From the NCBI GenBank assembly GCA_950106755.1, contig OX467083.1, forward strand, positions 45,150,555 to 45,214,554: a stretch of DNA of 64,000 bases, given 5' to 3'. Position numbers and translations under genes: made by a program. The notes below the pieces were generated by a model, which saw only the letters and a list, made by a program, of their open reading frames with translations, had not been told where the DNA came from and did no database searches. Shown here piece after piece: positions 48,448 through 62,250 of this stretch (the first letter of the stretch is position 1; the number at the start of each line of letters is the position of its first letter). Source of the stretch: Climacium dendroides (Eukaryota > Streptophyta > Bryopsida > Hypnales > Climaciaceae).

Positions 48448-49307
48448 TTCTTATAGTGTTCTTTTGCATATTTAACTATAAAATCTTGTACTATACTAGT
48501 ATGAAAATGTCTAAACGAGAACTTTCAAAATCTTTGATCATATGGATTACAAGATATAAGCATTTATAGTGAAGAAAATAATTTTTTTTTCCTCCTAATC
48601 CAATTTTTTCTCAAGGTTATGAATCTTTTTAAAATAAAATTTTTTTACTAAAAATTATAAATTTAAATTTTTTATGTTGAAAAATCAAGTAAAAAATTTT
48701 GGAATTTAAATAAAATAACCATAATGTTCATTCTTTAAAAAATTATTAAGTTGAAACAGATACTAGATAGAAAAAAAACTAAATGTTGATAATTAATTCT
48801 AAAATGGAATTGAAACATACTAATCTCAATGGTGAAATTGTTCTAGAATGCAAACTAAACTATGTGCAACTTTTTTTTAGATTGTTAAAATTGGCTTCAT
48901 AAACAAATCTGGACAATACATTATTTTCACAAGATTTTGCTAAAATTGCCCTCTAAACAAGAAGCTTCATAACTTTCACATCATTTATCCAAGTAAAATG
49001 AATCAAATCTTTACATATATTTAGACAAAAATATAATCTATGAAAAATAAAAAATAAATTTATACTTTTTTGAAATTTTTATGAAATTTTTTGCTACCTA
49101 CCCTTGTCTATTTTGGGCTTATTGTGGCATAAATTTTGTTTTGGGGCACCAATTGAAATATAAATTATATTCACAAAAGCTATTAAATTTTTCTCTTGAA
49201 TTTTTTTTTTTTTTTTTTTTAAAAGTCTTACCAAAAATTGAGATCATATGCACTTGCACAAACCTTTAAAAGATCCCTAAGGCAATTTTGGGGACTTTAG
49301 GGATTAA

Positions 49308-50227
49308 ATCCTAAAACTCTTTAAGTTATATCAAAGATTTTTGAAAATTTGATTAGGTTTACGTGAAGTCAATTTTTAGTGGATGAAATTTAAGTTTTTA
49401 CCAAATTTTAGAGATAGTAAATTTGTACAATTGATACAAGCTCTACAAATTGCAGTCATCAAAATGTAGTTTGGTGAACCCAAATTGAACTTGTGATCTT
49501 TGAATTACTCCCAAAAAATTAGTACATAATGTATTGATTTGAAATTTTTACCATACAAACTAAAAGAGAGAGCATAGATTTTTCAACAAGTTTTTGGACA
49601 TTGGATGCAAAAGTTATAGCACTTTGCATTGGACTTCTAAACTATGTGGGGATATTTTTGGTCACTTGGGGTGCTTAGGGGTTAGTGTTGAAATATTTCA
49701 AAGTGGCAAAAATGGTAACAATATCTACTACAATTATTGTTTGGGGCAAATGTTAGAATCACAAAAAAGCATACTTTAGAAATGTTTTCAATTTTCTCAC
49801 TCTATCTTGTTTCCACCTTAAATCTCCACATTTTATTCTGGTTGTAGTTTTTGTTGACGAGTATTATAAAGTGGAAAAACCCAATGCCAATAGTCACCTA
49901 ATTTCAACATCTATAGGACCCTTCTATTTGTGTCAATCTCCCTCCTATTTGCGTAGAGTGTATAAGTCATTTTGGAGGGCAAGCAATTAGATGCTATTTT
50001 AAAAATTGACATCAAGTTCACATCTCTTTATGGACGGTTTAAGTTTGATAAAGATCTGATTTAATTAATAAATGTAGGTTTAGGTGGAATTAGCTATGAA
50101 TATATGCTTCTTAGAATAAGCTTCAACATTAGCCAATAAAAGAGATGCTTTAAGAATGTTGAACTTGTGCTTTTAATCATCATTCATTTAGTCAATCTAA
50201 TGTATTTATTTATGTATTTTATCTATT
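49308..50227. other. AT-rich intergenic DNA
   Basis: No gene or clear repeat is seen. Confidence 0.4.
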
Positions 50228-50429
50228 AGCCAATTTATTTTACTTCTATTGATTTAGAGTGGCAAGAAGGCAATTGGCTTCCATGCTTCTTCTATTTCAA
50301 TTTGATTTATTTCTATTGGGTTCAGTTGGCAAGAAAGCAATGAGCCTCCATGCTCTCTTTAGCCCGATTTGTTTTACTTTCATTGATATGGAGTGGCAAG
50401 AAGGCAATGGGCCTTCATGCTCTCCCTAG
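50228..50429. repeat. ~70-bp tandem repeat, three copies
   Basis: The unit is TTTTACTTCTATTGAT followed by GAGTGGCAAGAAGGCAAT and GGCCTTCATGCTCTC-like sequence. Three diverged copies follow directly, with the GGCAAGAA block near 50262, 50332 and 50395. Confidence 0.7.
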
Positions 50430-52494
50430 AAAATATTTTATATTTTATATGTATTGGTGTCGTAAAAATTTAGTCTTTATTGTCTATTTTTAATAATTTT
50501 ATTTAATTAAAAAATTATAGTAAAATGATTTTGAAAAGGTCAAAACAAGTGAAAGCAACAAGTCTCTCTTGAAGCTTGAAAAAAAAATGGACTAAAGAAT
50601 TTGACAATGTATGAAAGAAAATTAGAGGTATTTTTATTTTTTTTAATTGGATTTTATCTTATGTATTTTATTTCTACATATTCTTATATCTTTTGGATTG
50701 TGCCTTCTATTTTCTTTCTTCTTCTTATATATATACACACATACACATACATGTTTTTTTTTCCCCTTCATTTCTTCCTTCTTTGCCACAAGTTGAAACA
50801 CATGTATGGGTATAAACTTGACATCCATATCTAAAAAAAGGAATAGAAGAAGAATGACACACTACATGTTGAGATGCATGGACAAAAGCTTGAAATTGAT
50901 GTATATGGTAGAGTTCAACTAGATCAAGATGCACGGATATGAGCTTAAATAGAAATGGAATGGTACTAGCCAAAGCATTCACCATAGCTAAAGCTTTAAA
51001 CATGGGAGCATTTAGAGCTTGTACATTGTATGGATTTAAAACCTATACATTCATTCCTCCAAGATTTCTAGTCCATTTTGATATAGACTATGGTCCAATT
51101 CACTGCAAGGAGTCCAACAACAACTTCATTTAGATGGCTAGAAACATTTTCTATGAATATAATATCAAAGCATACATGCATAATCAAGCATCATCCCAAA
51201 TAGCATCATCTCAAACATCATCTCAAGCAATTTGATTGTACACCATTCCCTTGCCCATTGCTAGAGTTGCACTCCAATTGAATTTCCATAGATTCGAGTA
51301 GAGTTGTAGTGAGAATGGAATATAGTGTTGTTCACACATTGGTATTGGGTGGAGAAGGTTTGCCTTAGAAGACACTAGGTTTCTAGTTGCAACTAGATTT
51401 GGTCTAGAATATAAAAGATCCAAATGAAAAATAAAAATACAATGAAAGTTTGCACATGAATACATCCACTACTTTATAAAAACATATATGGATAGATGGA
51501 TATCAATATTCATGTAATATATATAACATAATGTAACCAAGTAAGTATAATACACATAAGTCATATTCACATTTGTATATATTCTATGGGACACATCAAA
51601 TCATACACATACTATATAAACCTTGTATAGTGTTGAATAAGTCAAATAAAATATCATAAATTTGTATAGAAGTAGTATGAGTTATGTATGAACCGCATAA
51701 AACCCTTGAAGGTATATTCAACACTTAAATAAATGCCACAATTGCTTTAGAACTCCAAATCAAGAGTATAATAGCTTTTTGAAAAGCTAATACAAATTTC
51801 TACAATGAATAATCCAAATTTGAAGTCAAAATTCATATTTTCTTACTTTTGTAGGTAGTCAAAGTTCTCTCTCTTCAGTTCAAAAGAAGCTTGACATTGT
51901 TCTACTCTAAGCTCATATCTTTCACTCCCTAACTTCAAACTAAGAGTGGTAAATTTTTAGAAAACTAACACTTCAATATATAGGCATAACAAATCCCAAA
52001 ACTAAATACTTCCTCAACAAACAATTATGGGTGCTTAAAAATTTTTCCCTTAAATTCTATGACAATTAACCTTCTTACTTTATCAAGCATAACTTTCACA
52101 TACAAACTCCAAATATAACAAATTATAGCTTTTTGGTATTTCAAGAAGAAAGAAAATATCCTTTAAAATTTTCATTTCAAAACTCACAGTACACATCACA
52201 TTATGGCTCTCCAAGCTTACAACAACAAAAAAACATGATTAAAAGAATAAGAGTCTCTTTCTTAATTTCCACCTCATCTATCAAAGCCTTTGGATTTCAG
52301 CTCATGCCACATGAACTACATTTCATTCATTGAGCATTCCTTTTCTCTCTATAATTCTATCCATATCCCGTATACATTTTAGTCAATAAGTTGAAAAATG
52401 GGTTGAGGGTTGAAGATATAAGTTTAAAAATTTAACCAAAAAAACTTTCATGTTCATTTTTTTTTAAATATGAAGTGGAAGGTGTTACTAAATG

Positions 52495-52497
<3 letters not shown>
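50430..52497. other. AT-rich intergenic DNA
   Basis: No gene is seen. Short frames at 50601-51133 have no recognisable domain. Confidence 0.4.

Positions 52498-52582
<85 letters not shown>
52498..52582. repeat. (AT)n microsatellite, ~85 bp
   Basis: An uninterrupted AT dinucleotide tract. The minus-strand frame of alternating Ile-Tyr is an artefact of it. Confidence 0.95.
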
Positions 52583-52584
<2 letters not shown>

Positions 52585-52697
52585 TAATAACTTTTGAAAG
52601 ATATATAAAATTGTTGATTTCAATGGTGAGGATTTTCTAGTGAATAATTAATATCCTTTATTTTATTTTTCTTTGAAATTTTAAAAAAATGAACATG

Positions 52698-52912
52698 GTT
52701 ATTGATTGTAAATGCCTTTAATTCCAAATTTCAAAATATTAATCCTTATAAAACAAACTTATTCAATTGACTCTTCACTTTTACATAGTTATTGATTGTA
52801 AATGCCTTTAATCCCAAATTTCAAAATATTAATCCTTATAAAACAAACTTATTCAATTGACTCTTCAATTTTATATAGTTATTGATTGTAAATGCCTTTA
52901 ATCCCAAATTTT
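52698..52912. repeat. 90-bp tandem repeat, 2.4 copies
   Basis: Units start at 52698, 52788 and 52878 with GTTATTGATTGTAAATGCC. The first two are nearly identical and the third is partial. The low divergence indicates a recent duplication. Confidence 0.9.
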
Positions 52913-54617
52913 TAGAATTGTGAACATGTACTATAAAATGTAACTTAGAAGATTGAAGAATTTTATAATGACTCTCAAACCATAGTTGTAAAACATGATC
53001 CATAGATCATATTCATATGGTTAGATCAACTAGTATATAGACCAATATTTTTCATTAAAATTTGAAGTCAATAATTGAAAGTTTGTAGAAAAATCAAATG
53101 TAGATTGAATATTTGTGAGTCCTACAAGATTTTTTTTAAGTTCACAATGTTTAATTTCTATATATAGTAATTCTTGAAGATTTTAGTTTTATATTTTATT
53201 CAAATTGATTTTGAAGGGTCATTTTTGAATTAAAAAGGTTATCATTTGAAGCTAAACCTACTTGTACTTATTGAATAATTAAATATTTTCAAATCAAAGT
53301 CTTCAAATTTTAAACCATATAAATGTTAAAGAACTAATATAAGAATCTTTTTTTTAAATGGATGAAAAAAATGCATTTTTGTGTGTAGGATGTATTTGTA
53401 ATCATTTGTTGTACGTTCAAAATTTGAATATTTGGTCCTCTAGGGGTTCAGAATTAAATGTCATCCAAAGACCATTTTTTAGCCTCCTAGGTGTCTCATG
53501 ATTGTTAGTTATGGTGTTTCAAGGTTTATCCAACAATGATTCCAAAAACTAAAAGTATCCTCTAAATTATTTGTAGGAATTTGTAGAGAATGCACCTATT
53601 TTTCTAAGAATCTAAATGCTACCTTTAAAGTGTCACAAAAATTACAATTTCAATAGTTTTGGAAGAAAATAAAATGGGATGAAAAATAGACTATTGGAAC
53701 TACATTTTCTTAGTTGAGCTCCAAGACATTTAAGATCAAGAACTATATGAAACTCAAGTTTGATCCTAAATCTATGATTCTTTAGCAGGTTTGTCCTTTA
53801 AGGATCAACCCTAAATTTTTTTCAATGTCCATAATTCATTTTTGCTGATTTTCACCATTAGAGCTAAAGGTTGTTGTGTATAATATAATATGGCACTTAA
53901 TTTTTTTCACTTTTTCAATTAAAATTACTTCAAAATTGATGATCGAATACTATAATTGTTTCCTCTAAAGTTGGCATATCCTTTAACAAATTCAATAATT
54001 GAAGCTAAAAATGGAACAAAAAACCATGGGGTGTAAGCACATCTCATAATATTAATTCATTTACACCAATCTATGAATCATATAAACCTAATGATAGCAA
54101 GGATGCTCAATTATGTGGCAACATTCAAAATAGAAAATGCAATAAAGATGAAGAATATTCTAATACAAATCCAAAATTATTAGATGATAAAGATTTATTA
54201 CCAAAACTTTTAAAATAAACTTGATCAAGGCATCACCATACAAAAGAAAATTGTAATCAAATGTATTTTTGTCTTATAGATGCTAAATCTCACATGGAAG
54301 GAACATCTTTTCAATATACATTTCTTGGTATTGGTAGCCTTAAATATCATAGTAAGAATTTTAAATTCAAATGAGATATTTCCATCAAGTAAATTGAGTT
54401 GGAAGAATTTTCTGGTGAGGTTATTGAAGAAAGTGACATAGATCTTCTTTATAATGAAAACTTATGTGAAGATTTGAAGAATATAATATACAATCAATTG
54501 AATATTGCCTATAGATAACATCAATAATCTTAGTTTGTAGATTCTTATAGAGTTAATTGATCTTTGGTTGGAAGGATTTCAGATGCATGGGTTACAACTT
54601 TAAAAGTGTATAATACT
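52913..54617. other. AT-rich DNA with a coding-like remnant at 54040-54510
   Basis: Two hydrophilic frames, 54047-54220 (57 codons containing PIYESYKPNDSKDAQ) and about 54395-54520 (acidic, containing EEFSGEVIEESDIDLL), look like protein rather than random AT-rich translation, but they are separated by stops and match no family I recognise. The rest of the stretch shows nothing. Confidence 0.3.
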
Positions 54618-54925
54618 TATGGAGAATTTCATTAAAATGGCGGTATTCTATGTGCCATTTTCAAGATTGTAAAAGTGGCCTTGTAGGATAGGTATAGTTT
54701 TCAAGAATCTTGAACTTTTATATATTTAAGGAATTTAGGACTAGTATAGATTACAAACCATATGATTTGAATTTTAACATCTAGTACTAATATAGATTTC
54801 ACACATCTAAGAAAGTTATAGATTTCAAACATCTAGGATATTTGTACACTTCAAACCACTTGCTCTAAACTATAAAAACTATTGCAAAGTAGCAGAATTT
54901 TGCCATTTTAACGAAATTACCCATA
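54618..54925. mobile_element. MITE-like inverted-repeat element
   Basis: The left arm TATGGAGAATTTCATTAAAATGGC pairs with the right arm read in reverse, TATGGGTAATTTCGTTAAAATGGC, followed by similar CGGTATTCT/AAAATTCTG sequence. It is about 308 bp with no coding capacity. The superfamily is not assigned. Confidence 0.6.
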
Positions 54926-57900
54926 CTTGTATTGATCATAGTGTAGTCACTTTCTTTCAAATTGAATAATTTGCATTATTATTTACTTTATTAGAAGGAA
55001 TTTTTTGCTAAACAAAAAAACATCATTATATTTTGTATATTCTTGAAGGAAGGTATTTGAAATTGCATGTGATTGATTTATGTGCTATTATTATAGAACA
55101 TATTGTTCATACGCAACTCAAATCATATGGTTTGAATTCAATTCAAACAAACTACTATGAAATCTTGAATTTAGAAACTTTGAGCTTTCAAAATATACTG
55201 TAAATGCAAAAAAAAGTAAACGCCATATTAAACCACCATAAATAAATTAAACAATTTTTTTACCAATATATTTTACTTTAATTTTTTATATTTTATTATC
55301 AAATCATGAATGAAATGAATTAATTAAGAAAAAAAAACCATGAAAATATTTAAGAATAAGAGAGAAAATAGAAATTGGTGATGAAAATGAAAATAGGAGG
55401 TACAAAACGTTAAATTCAAAATATCATGTCCAAAACTCCAAATTGCATTCCTTCATGTCATAATTGATGAAAATACAAACTAATCCAAAATTCTAAGTTG
55501 AATATAATGAACTTGTATATCATACATAGTTCTTAAAACTATTTTAGTAACCCATGTCCTATTTGTGCACATACATACCATTTTTTTTAAATTTATTATA
55601 ATTATCATAAATTAAATTGAATCTAAATATATTTTATTGAATTTATCATGGCCAATAGATTTGATTAATTTCATTAAAATTAAATTAAGATTAAAATCCA
55701 TGGTATGTACTATTTAAAGTTTTCAAAACTATTTTAAAAATCCATGGTACCATGGCTACATTAGTTTTAATGGGGGAGGTTTAACACAACAAATAATTGG
55801 TACTACCCCTTTTAGTACTATGCTAGATTGACCATGCCCTTGTAAGATTATAATATGATTCAATAGTGAAAATTAAGTTAAGTTTTTATATGTGTAATAG
55901 CATTAAAATAAAAATGCCATTGATCTAGGTTATAAAATGCCATGATCATTGTAAGTTGGTGATTGTGAAAGCAAAGCACTTTTGGTGGATAAGTTATACA
56001 AAGTTATTTGTGACAACAACTTTAAGAGATAAAATAGACCTTTTGGTATAGATATAATAATAGATGATATTTGTAAGTTTGTCATTTTCATTCAATGAAA
56101 TCACCACTATTGTTGTACTTCTCTACATAAGACTGAAAGTATTATCTTGTACAATTCATTTTGATCATCATCTTCTCAATGCCATTTTCAATGATCATCA
56201 TTGTCTTCTCAATGCCATTCTTAGCAACTTTGCAATCACTACTAGAAAAACATGAACTTCAAGTTAGAAGTTTTTCTTTGAAGAAAAATATTTGCAATGG
56301 TGAAGTATTCTACGCTTGCCCACTAAAAATTAGGTTAAATTCTAGAATGAGCTAGCCACATTGTTTAATCAATAGTGTATATAGGAAAATTTGACTTGAT
56401 GTATATATATAACTTTTCTTATTCATAACATGTGAATTAATCCTAGAAATATAGAAGTTAGTTGATTAAAATCTAAAATTCATCCAAGACTATGACTCTT
56501 CATCCCAAAACCTTGAATGATATTTATTACTTTTGAAATTTTTGATGTGTAAGATTTTTAATACATTTCAAATTTTTAATGTTCTTAGGCCAAGTCAAAA
56601 AAGCTTGCTCAGTTTTTCTAGAGTTCTCATGTTTAAATTGACCAACTATTTAAATTGTGCATAACACAATACAAACTTTAAATTTCACCCTTCCCACATT
56701 CCCACAATTTACTCCAAAATTCTATTAAAAATTTGAATTGAATAAACGACTTTTCAATCATTTTAATTGAAAGGAATAGAATTTTAGCATTACTCACACA
56801 ATAAAAATTGCATATTGCAATTATGATGGTTAAATATTAATTCATAAATTTATAAAACTTAATCAAATTATAGTTATATAAACTTCCTTTTACTTATTTG
56901 AGTTAATAAAATCACATATGTGCAAAATATTTTTTTTATGTATAGTAAATTTAAAAATAAATTTCTATTATTTATTCTTAAAAATAAAGGAATGCAATGT
57001 AATAGAAACATTGGATAATTGTGAAAATTAGATATACAATATTTGATTTATAACTACATTATAAAAAGTGGAGATTTTTGTAAACATCTCTTCTATGTTT
57101 GTAGAAATTGAAAAGTCATCCTAATCATCTATTATTTATTACATTAATTTATTTTAAAAAAATAAAAAATTAAAGGTGGATATTACAATAAATCCTAGGG
57201 ATGTATAATAACCTAAGGCAAAGCCTATTTGTGCACATGCATTGCAAAATTTTTAATTTTTTCATGATACTTATAAATTGAAATGAGTCTAATTGTAATA
57301 TACAAACACCAAATTTAAAATATCATGCCCATTCATAGTTCATTCATGTCATGAACATATAAAATAAACTTGAATATATTAATGAATTTATGTTATTATA
57401 TTTAGATTTTATAATTAATTTAATAACCCATATTTGGCCTATTTGTGCACATGCATGTCATATTCTTAAAAAAATTTATGGTACCTATAAGTTGGATTAG
57501 GTCCAATTTCAATTTATGAAATGCCAAATTTAAAATATCTTAGCTAACTAGCATTTATTTTCTATGCCATAAAATATGAACAAAACCAAATATGTAAGTT
57601 GAATATATTGAAATAGTGTATGATGTATAGGTCTTATGACTATTTCTATGACATGCATGTGTATATGCATGGGCATATTTTTTTAAAATTTTTATGGTAC
57701 TCTTAAGTTGGATTGTGTGTAATTATAAGTTTTCAATGCTAAATTAAGAAGATTTGCCCACATGGCTTTTTTTCATGTTATAAAAATATAAACTAATTCA
57801 AAGTCTTAATTTGTATCAATTAAATGTAATGAGTTTGCATTGTTATATAGACTTTAGAATTATTTTAATAATCTATATTTAAACTATTTATGCATATGCA

Positions 57901-58930
57901 TGCTATATTTTTAACTTTTTATGGCATTTATAAGTTGGATTGGATCTAATTATAATTTATAAAATAATAAATTAAAAATAGAATACATCCCTAGGAGTTC
58001 TTTCTTCAAATGTTTATGGCTAGTATGTACTTTTGGAAAACAAAGAGTATATTGTTTGTATGTTTTTGTATAATGTAGAATATAATATAATATTTTTATT
58101 TTTTTAATACTTATAATTTGCAAATTTGTACAACAAAAAAGGTATTTGTACAACAATGTCAAATGTGGGAATCAGTTGTTGTCTCATAAATTTTTAGTCT
58201 TTCTTTATTTGTATAGTTGTAAAAGAGATCTACTGGAATCTATGAATCCTACTATAAGTCCATGGATGAAAGTTGAGAATTTAAAATTCTTCATTGCAAT
58301 TGGCGTCGTATCCTTCTTGCCTAATCGTCTATAAGTCTTGAAGTGTGGTTGAAAAGATTTTTTTTCATTGCTTTTTGTGTTTATGCAAGTGTGTGTTCAT
58401 GTGTGTGTATGCACTTCTATGTTTTTTAGCCTCTGTTGTTCAATCCATCTCTTTTTTATTTCTTCTTGTGTTTCTCCGCCACTCTATTTCTTTGCCTTTG
58501 TATTTATGTGTGTGTTCACGCTTTTATTGTTCAAGATCAAGGAGTCTTTTTGGAGTGCATCAAATTCTCAATGCTTTTTGGTAAGATAATGTTAACTTCC
58601 TAAGTATGCATTGAAGGGTTTAGATTTATTTCTAAATTTTCATTTTCTTGGAATCAAGGTTAGGACCTGGGTTAGGACACATGACATTCTTGGAATTGCC
58701 AAGGGATGCAAGTTTTGATTTGTGAGTAGGATTGAAGTTTAGATTTATACTGCTCATGAGATTTCACTTTGGGATGCATTGATAATCAATGAGATTAACT
58801 TCAATTTTGCAATCCATTATGTTGTTGTTTCATTTTTTAAATCCATAGTGCGTTTGCAAGAATTATTGATATTATCGCCATAAATTTCAAGATTGTTAAA
58901 TAGTAAGCCACCTCATTATGAAAAGTGTTT
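54926..58930. other. AT-rich intergenic DNA
   Basis: No gene is seen. The motif CCTATTTGTGCACATGCATG recurs diverged near 55556, 57226, 57437 and 57645, which points to an old repeat family with a period of roughly 200 bp in part of the region. Confidence 0.4.
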
Positions 58931-59205
58931 GAATCTTGCCATTTAACTCGAGTCGAGTTGAATGGACACGACCACAAAAAGTCAATTGTAGTGAAGACAA
59001 TTTGAATCTTGCCATTTAACTTGAGTTGAGTTGAATGAATACAACTATGGAAAGTCAATTGTAGTGAAGACAATTTGAATCTTGCCATTCAACTCAAGTC
59101 AAGTTGAATGGACACAACCCTGAAAAGTCAATTGTAGAGAAGCCAATTTGAATCTTGCCATTCAACTCAAGTCAAGTTGAATGGACACAACCACAAAAAA
59201 AAATA
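58931..59205. repeat. 73-bp tandem repeat with central palindrome
   Basis: Units begin GAATCTTGCCATT at 58931, 59004, 59077 and 59150, an exact 73-bp period. Each carries a palindrome of the type CAACTCGAGTCGAGTTG (or the CAAGTCAAG variant) followed by AATGGACACAACC and AAAGTCAATTGTAG. Confidence 0.9.
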
Positions 59206-60500
59206 TCACTCATTTAATGTTTGATTCTCCTAATGTACAATGAATGTGGAAATTTAATTCAACTTACATTGAGTTCTAATAGAAAATGAACAAATGAAGC
59301 CAATTAGTATGACTAATAAATATTAGTAGCATTCATTCAACTTGAACTAAGTTAAATGGTTGAAATCTTTCACCTACCTTTTCATCGTAACTTGAATTTA
59401 GCTCGAGTCTAGTTGAATGACTTATGACTCTAGCCAATACCTTTATCATAACTAATTTTTTTTATTCAAGTCAAGTTGAATGGCTTAAGACTTCCCTTTG
59501 CCACTTCATCATATTTCAACATTCAACTCAATTTGAGTTGAATGGCTAAAACCTATCTATCATTGTAAGAAAATACGTGGATTAACTCTCTTGTATTTTA
59601 ATAGCTCAAGGGTTATTACTATAGCATTATTAGAACATCTATTCAACTCGGTTCGAGTTGAATCTTTGAGTATAGTCACAACAATATGTTTGAAATCAAA
59701 GTGTGAAATGTACTTAAAAGTGCTAGAAAGAAGTATGTGAGAATTTCTAAATAGAAGTATATGAGATTGTAAGAAGTATTAAAATACTACATTGAATATG
59801 GTTATGCTTATACAATCTAAGAAAAACTGACAAAAGGAATGAGTGTGACAAGTACATTAATTTTGAAAAGTATTTAATACACTAGATACATTTTGTTAGA
59901 TCTTTTATTGACTTGAATTTTAGGTACTTCATTGTTTAAGACCCTAGTATAAAAGTGCAATGTCAATGGAAGGCATACACTATGGACAATACATTCAATT
60001 TACATTGAGTTCAAGTACATTCATCAATAAGTATTTGAATTCTAAAATGAGTTAGTTCATATTGTCATGACTATAACTTAATAGTTTTTTATTTCTACGC
60101 AATCATCATGGAGCCCATACTATGTGCAATTAGTATGAAAATATTCCTCTATTGTAGGTGATGTTGAAAACACACCTAATGAAATTGTTGACATTCTTGA
60201 TTGCGAGGGTCCAAATCTCTAAGTTCCTACATAGTGGTGATGTTCTAGAGAAATTTAGGTACTTTGTGCTGCTTTACATGGTCCATTTAGGAAGTGTAGT
60301 TGAATGGACAAGTCTCTGCAATCACACGGTTTGATACAAGTACTAGCCAACCTCTTGTGGCCCCTCTTCACATGTAAGACCACATAAAAGTTTGATTAGA
60401 AATTTTCCTTCTCAAACTTTTGTGAAGGCCAAAGACTCATTTATTCAAGAATCTATCAATTTTGTATCCTACAAGGTTTGTTGCTCAAACAATTGTTTTT
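59206..60500. other. AT-rich DNA with dispersed copies of the palindrome
   Basis: Further copies of ATTCAACTC-n-GAGTTGAAT-like palindromes lie near 59335, 59395, 59465, 59521 and 59641, outside the tandem array. No gene is seen. Confidence 0.6.
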
Positions 60501-62250
60501 AGCCTTTCCAAGAGAAAAGATTCATAACAATATTAGCATTGAATATAAAAATGAAGTAATCTTCTAAGCACTAATATTCAAAGTTATGTCAATTCAATAT
60601 AACATAATTTGAGATTAGAAATCTTCCTTCTCATTATCATTTGCTACTTAAATGCAAGTTGCATATATTTTTTTGCATTTTTTTTAAATTGCTTCTATTC
60701 TATTGAAGATTGTAAGCAATAAGATATTTGTTGGTTGGATAAAAGAATATATTCCTCTATATAGTTGCATTGGATTTTGGAGGAGGTCACTCTTTTCACC
60801 ATATCCAGGATCTATAAAAAGTGGCTCAACTTTATTTTGCACTCATATGAGATTCTAAACATTTGCAAAGAGTGAATAAGAACAAACAATTCATCAACTT
60901 ATTCAAGATACACTTTGTATTGTTTCTTGTTGTAGATTTGAAGGCAATGTACTTTTAGCCTGATTGCTCTATATTTCTTTTGGAGTTATTGAAGAAAGCA
61001 TTCATTATAGTATAGAGCTCAATGAAATAGATGACTATTGAATTAATGTAGTGCTATCTTTTCTAAAGTCTAGAAATGCCCCTTATCATTCTTGGGCAAG
61101 ACTCTTGCACAACACTAATGGAAAGTAAATTTGGAAGGATAACCTTCTTCAAATTGACTAACAGAAATGAGGGCTCTTCTTCAAAAATTTAGATAAGTTG
61201 TTCAATGACTTTAGCACTAGATTCCCTTGTGTAAATTCCATTATAGTAGACAACAACCTTCTATATACAACACATTTTGAACAATTCAAATACAATCATT
61301 CTCTTGGAATAATAGACTTACAAGGGAACTAAACAGCATGACACATTTTTCCTTGACACTAATACCTTGTTTCTTGGAAGTTTCTTCATGCTGGTTGTGA
61401 CCAAGGACTACAATCATTATCAAATAATGAGGTCATTGGACATTGAATGCTTTCTAATGATCCAAATTGTCAAAGTTACAACAAGCTTATGCAATTGGAG
61501 GTTATTTACAAGTCCTTTAATATTACATAAGATCATACCACCAAAGTACTTGTATTTGGTTTAGGTTGGATTGAGTTGTTTAATACTTAGATTCTTCTAA
61601 TTGGAGTTTATATGTATTTTTGCTCACCACAATTATTCTAAAGGACATAATATATCTTCTTAGTAAGTTATCAACACGACTTAGTGTCTACTATTGTACT
61701 AGTATGTTGAAGTAAATGGAATTCAAGTCTAACTACCATTTAAACATATCTACTTGTGGCCATTTTTTAATATAGTAATTTGGTTGTAGTTATTATATTG
61801 GGTCCTTCGTAATAGATTGGTAAATGTTTTCTATGTGGAACTTCCTTTCCAATGTTGTGCACTTTTACTTCTCTAAAGCTAAAATTTGACCTTTTCTACG
61901 AAGTGCTTTTAGATTTTTTATGGACTATAATCAATATGCAATCCTTTCTTTGCTTTGTTAGCTACCAACCAATCAACAATGAACTTCTCTACCAAGTCAA
62001 CAGAAGATGGTGTGGTGGACAATCTCCTACAAGGACAATCACATTTGTTGACTATATGTTCCCTTTTTCTTTTGTAGTCTAGGCCCTTCTTTGGTTTACA
62101 AACATCTTTGTTTACCTCTGACAAAGTACCACAAAGGAGGTTGTACAAGGACATCAAATGTCCAATCATCATACCAAAAATATATTATATTTTAGTTTTG
62201 TATATTGTGTGTTTCAGATCGTTTTCAAGCTGCTAATAAATACTTATGTC
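60501..62250 (-). pseudogene. decayed Ty1/copia polyprotein region
   Basis: On the minus strand, scattered across frames, are recognisable pieces in order: a GHLMSLYNLL / NKCDCPC segment like the GAG-pre-integrase zinc finger, IDYS with KSKSTS and FSFREVKV like the integrase core (IDDYSR..K..KFKEFK), NNCGEQKY resembling DNGGEY, and farther on VYYSKRMIVF plus KKVVVYYNG-like text resembling the post-integrase 'FVGYS..SKAYR' part. Many stops and frameshifts interrupt it. No long terminal repeats were found. The assignment rests on pattern memory. Confidence 0.5.

Larger units (their letters stand above)
46928..49307. mobile_element. TTAA-flanked element, copy B, interrupted by nested insertions
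   Basis: It starts TTAACTCCTAAAGTCCCAAGG and ends GGGACTTTAGGGATTAA. The same ends and parts of the interior (ATTGTGGCATAA, GAGATCATATG, GAAGCT.CAT.ACTTTCACATC) are in copy A at 30351-30934. The extra length is largely a MITE (about 47054-48447) that itself contains a CACTA element (47154-48373). A poly-T run lies at about 49201-49220. No coding capacity. Confidence 0.7.

Noticed and set aside
52432..52623. Frame of alternating Ile-Tyr
   Set aside because: Translation of the (AT)n microsatellite.
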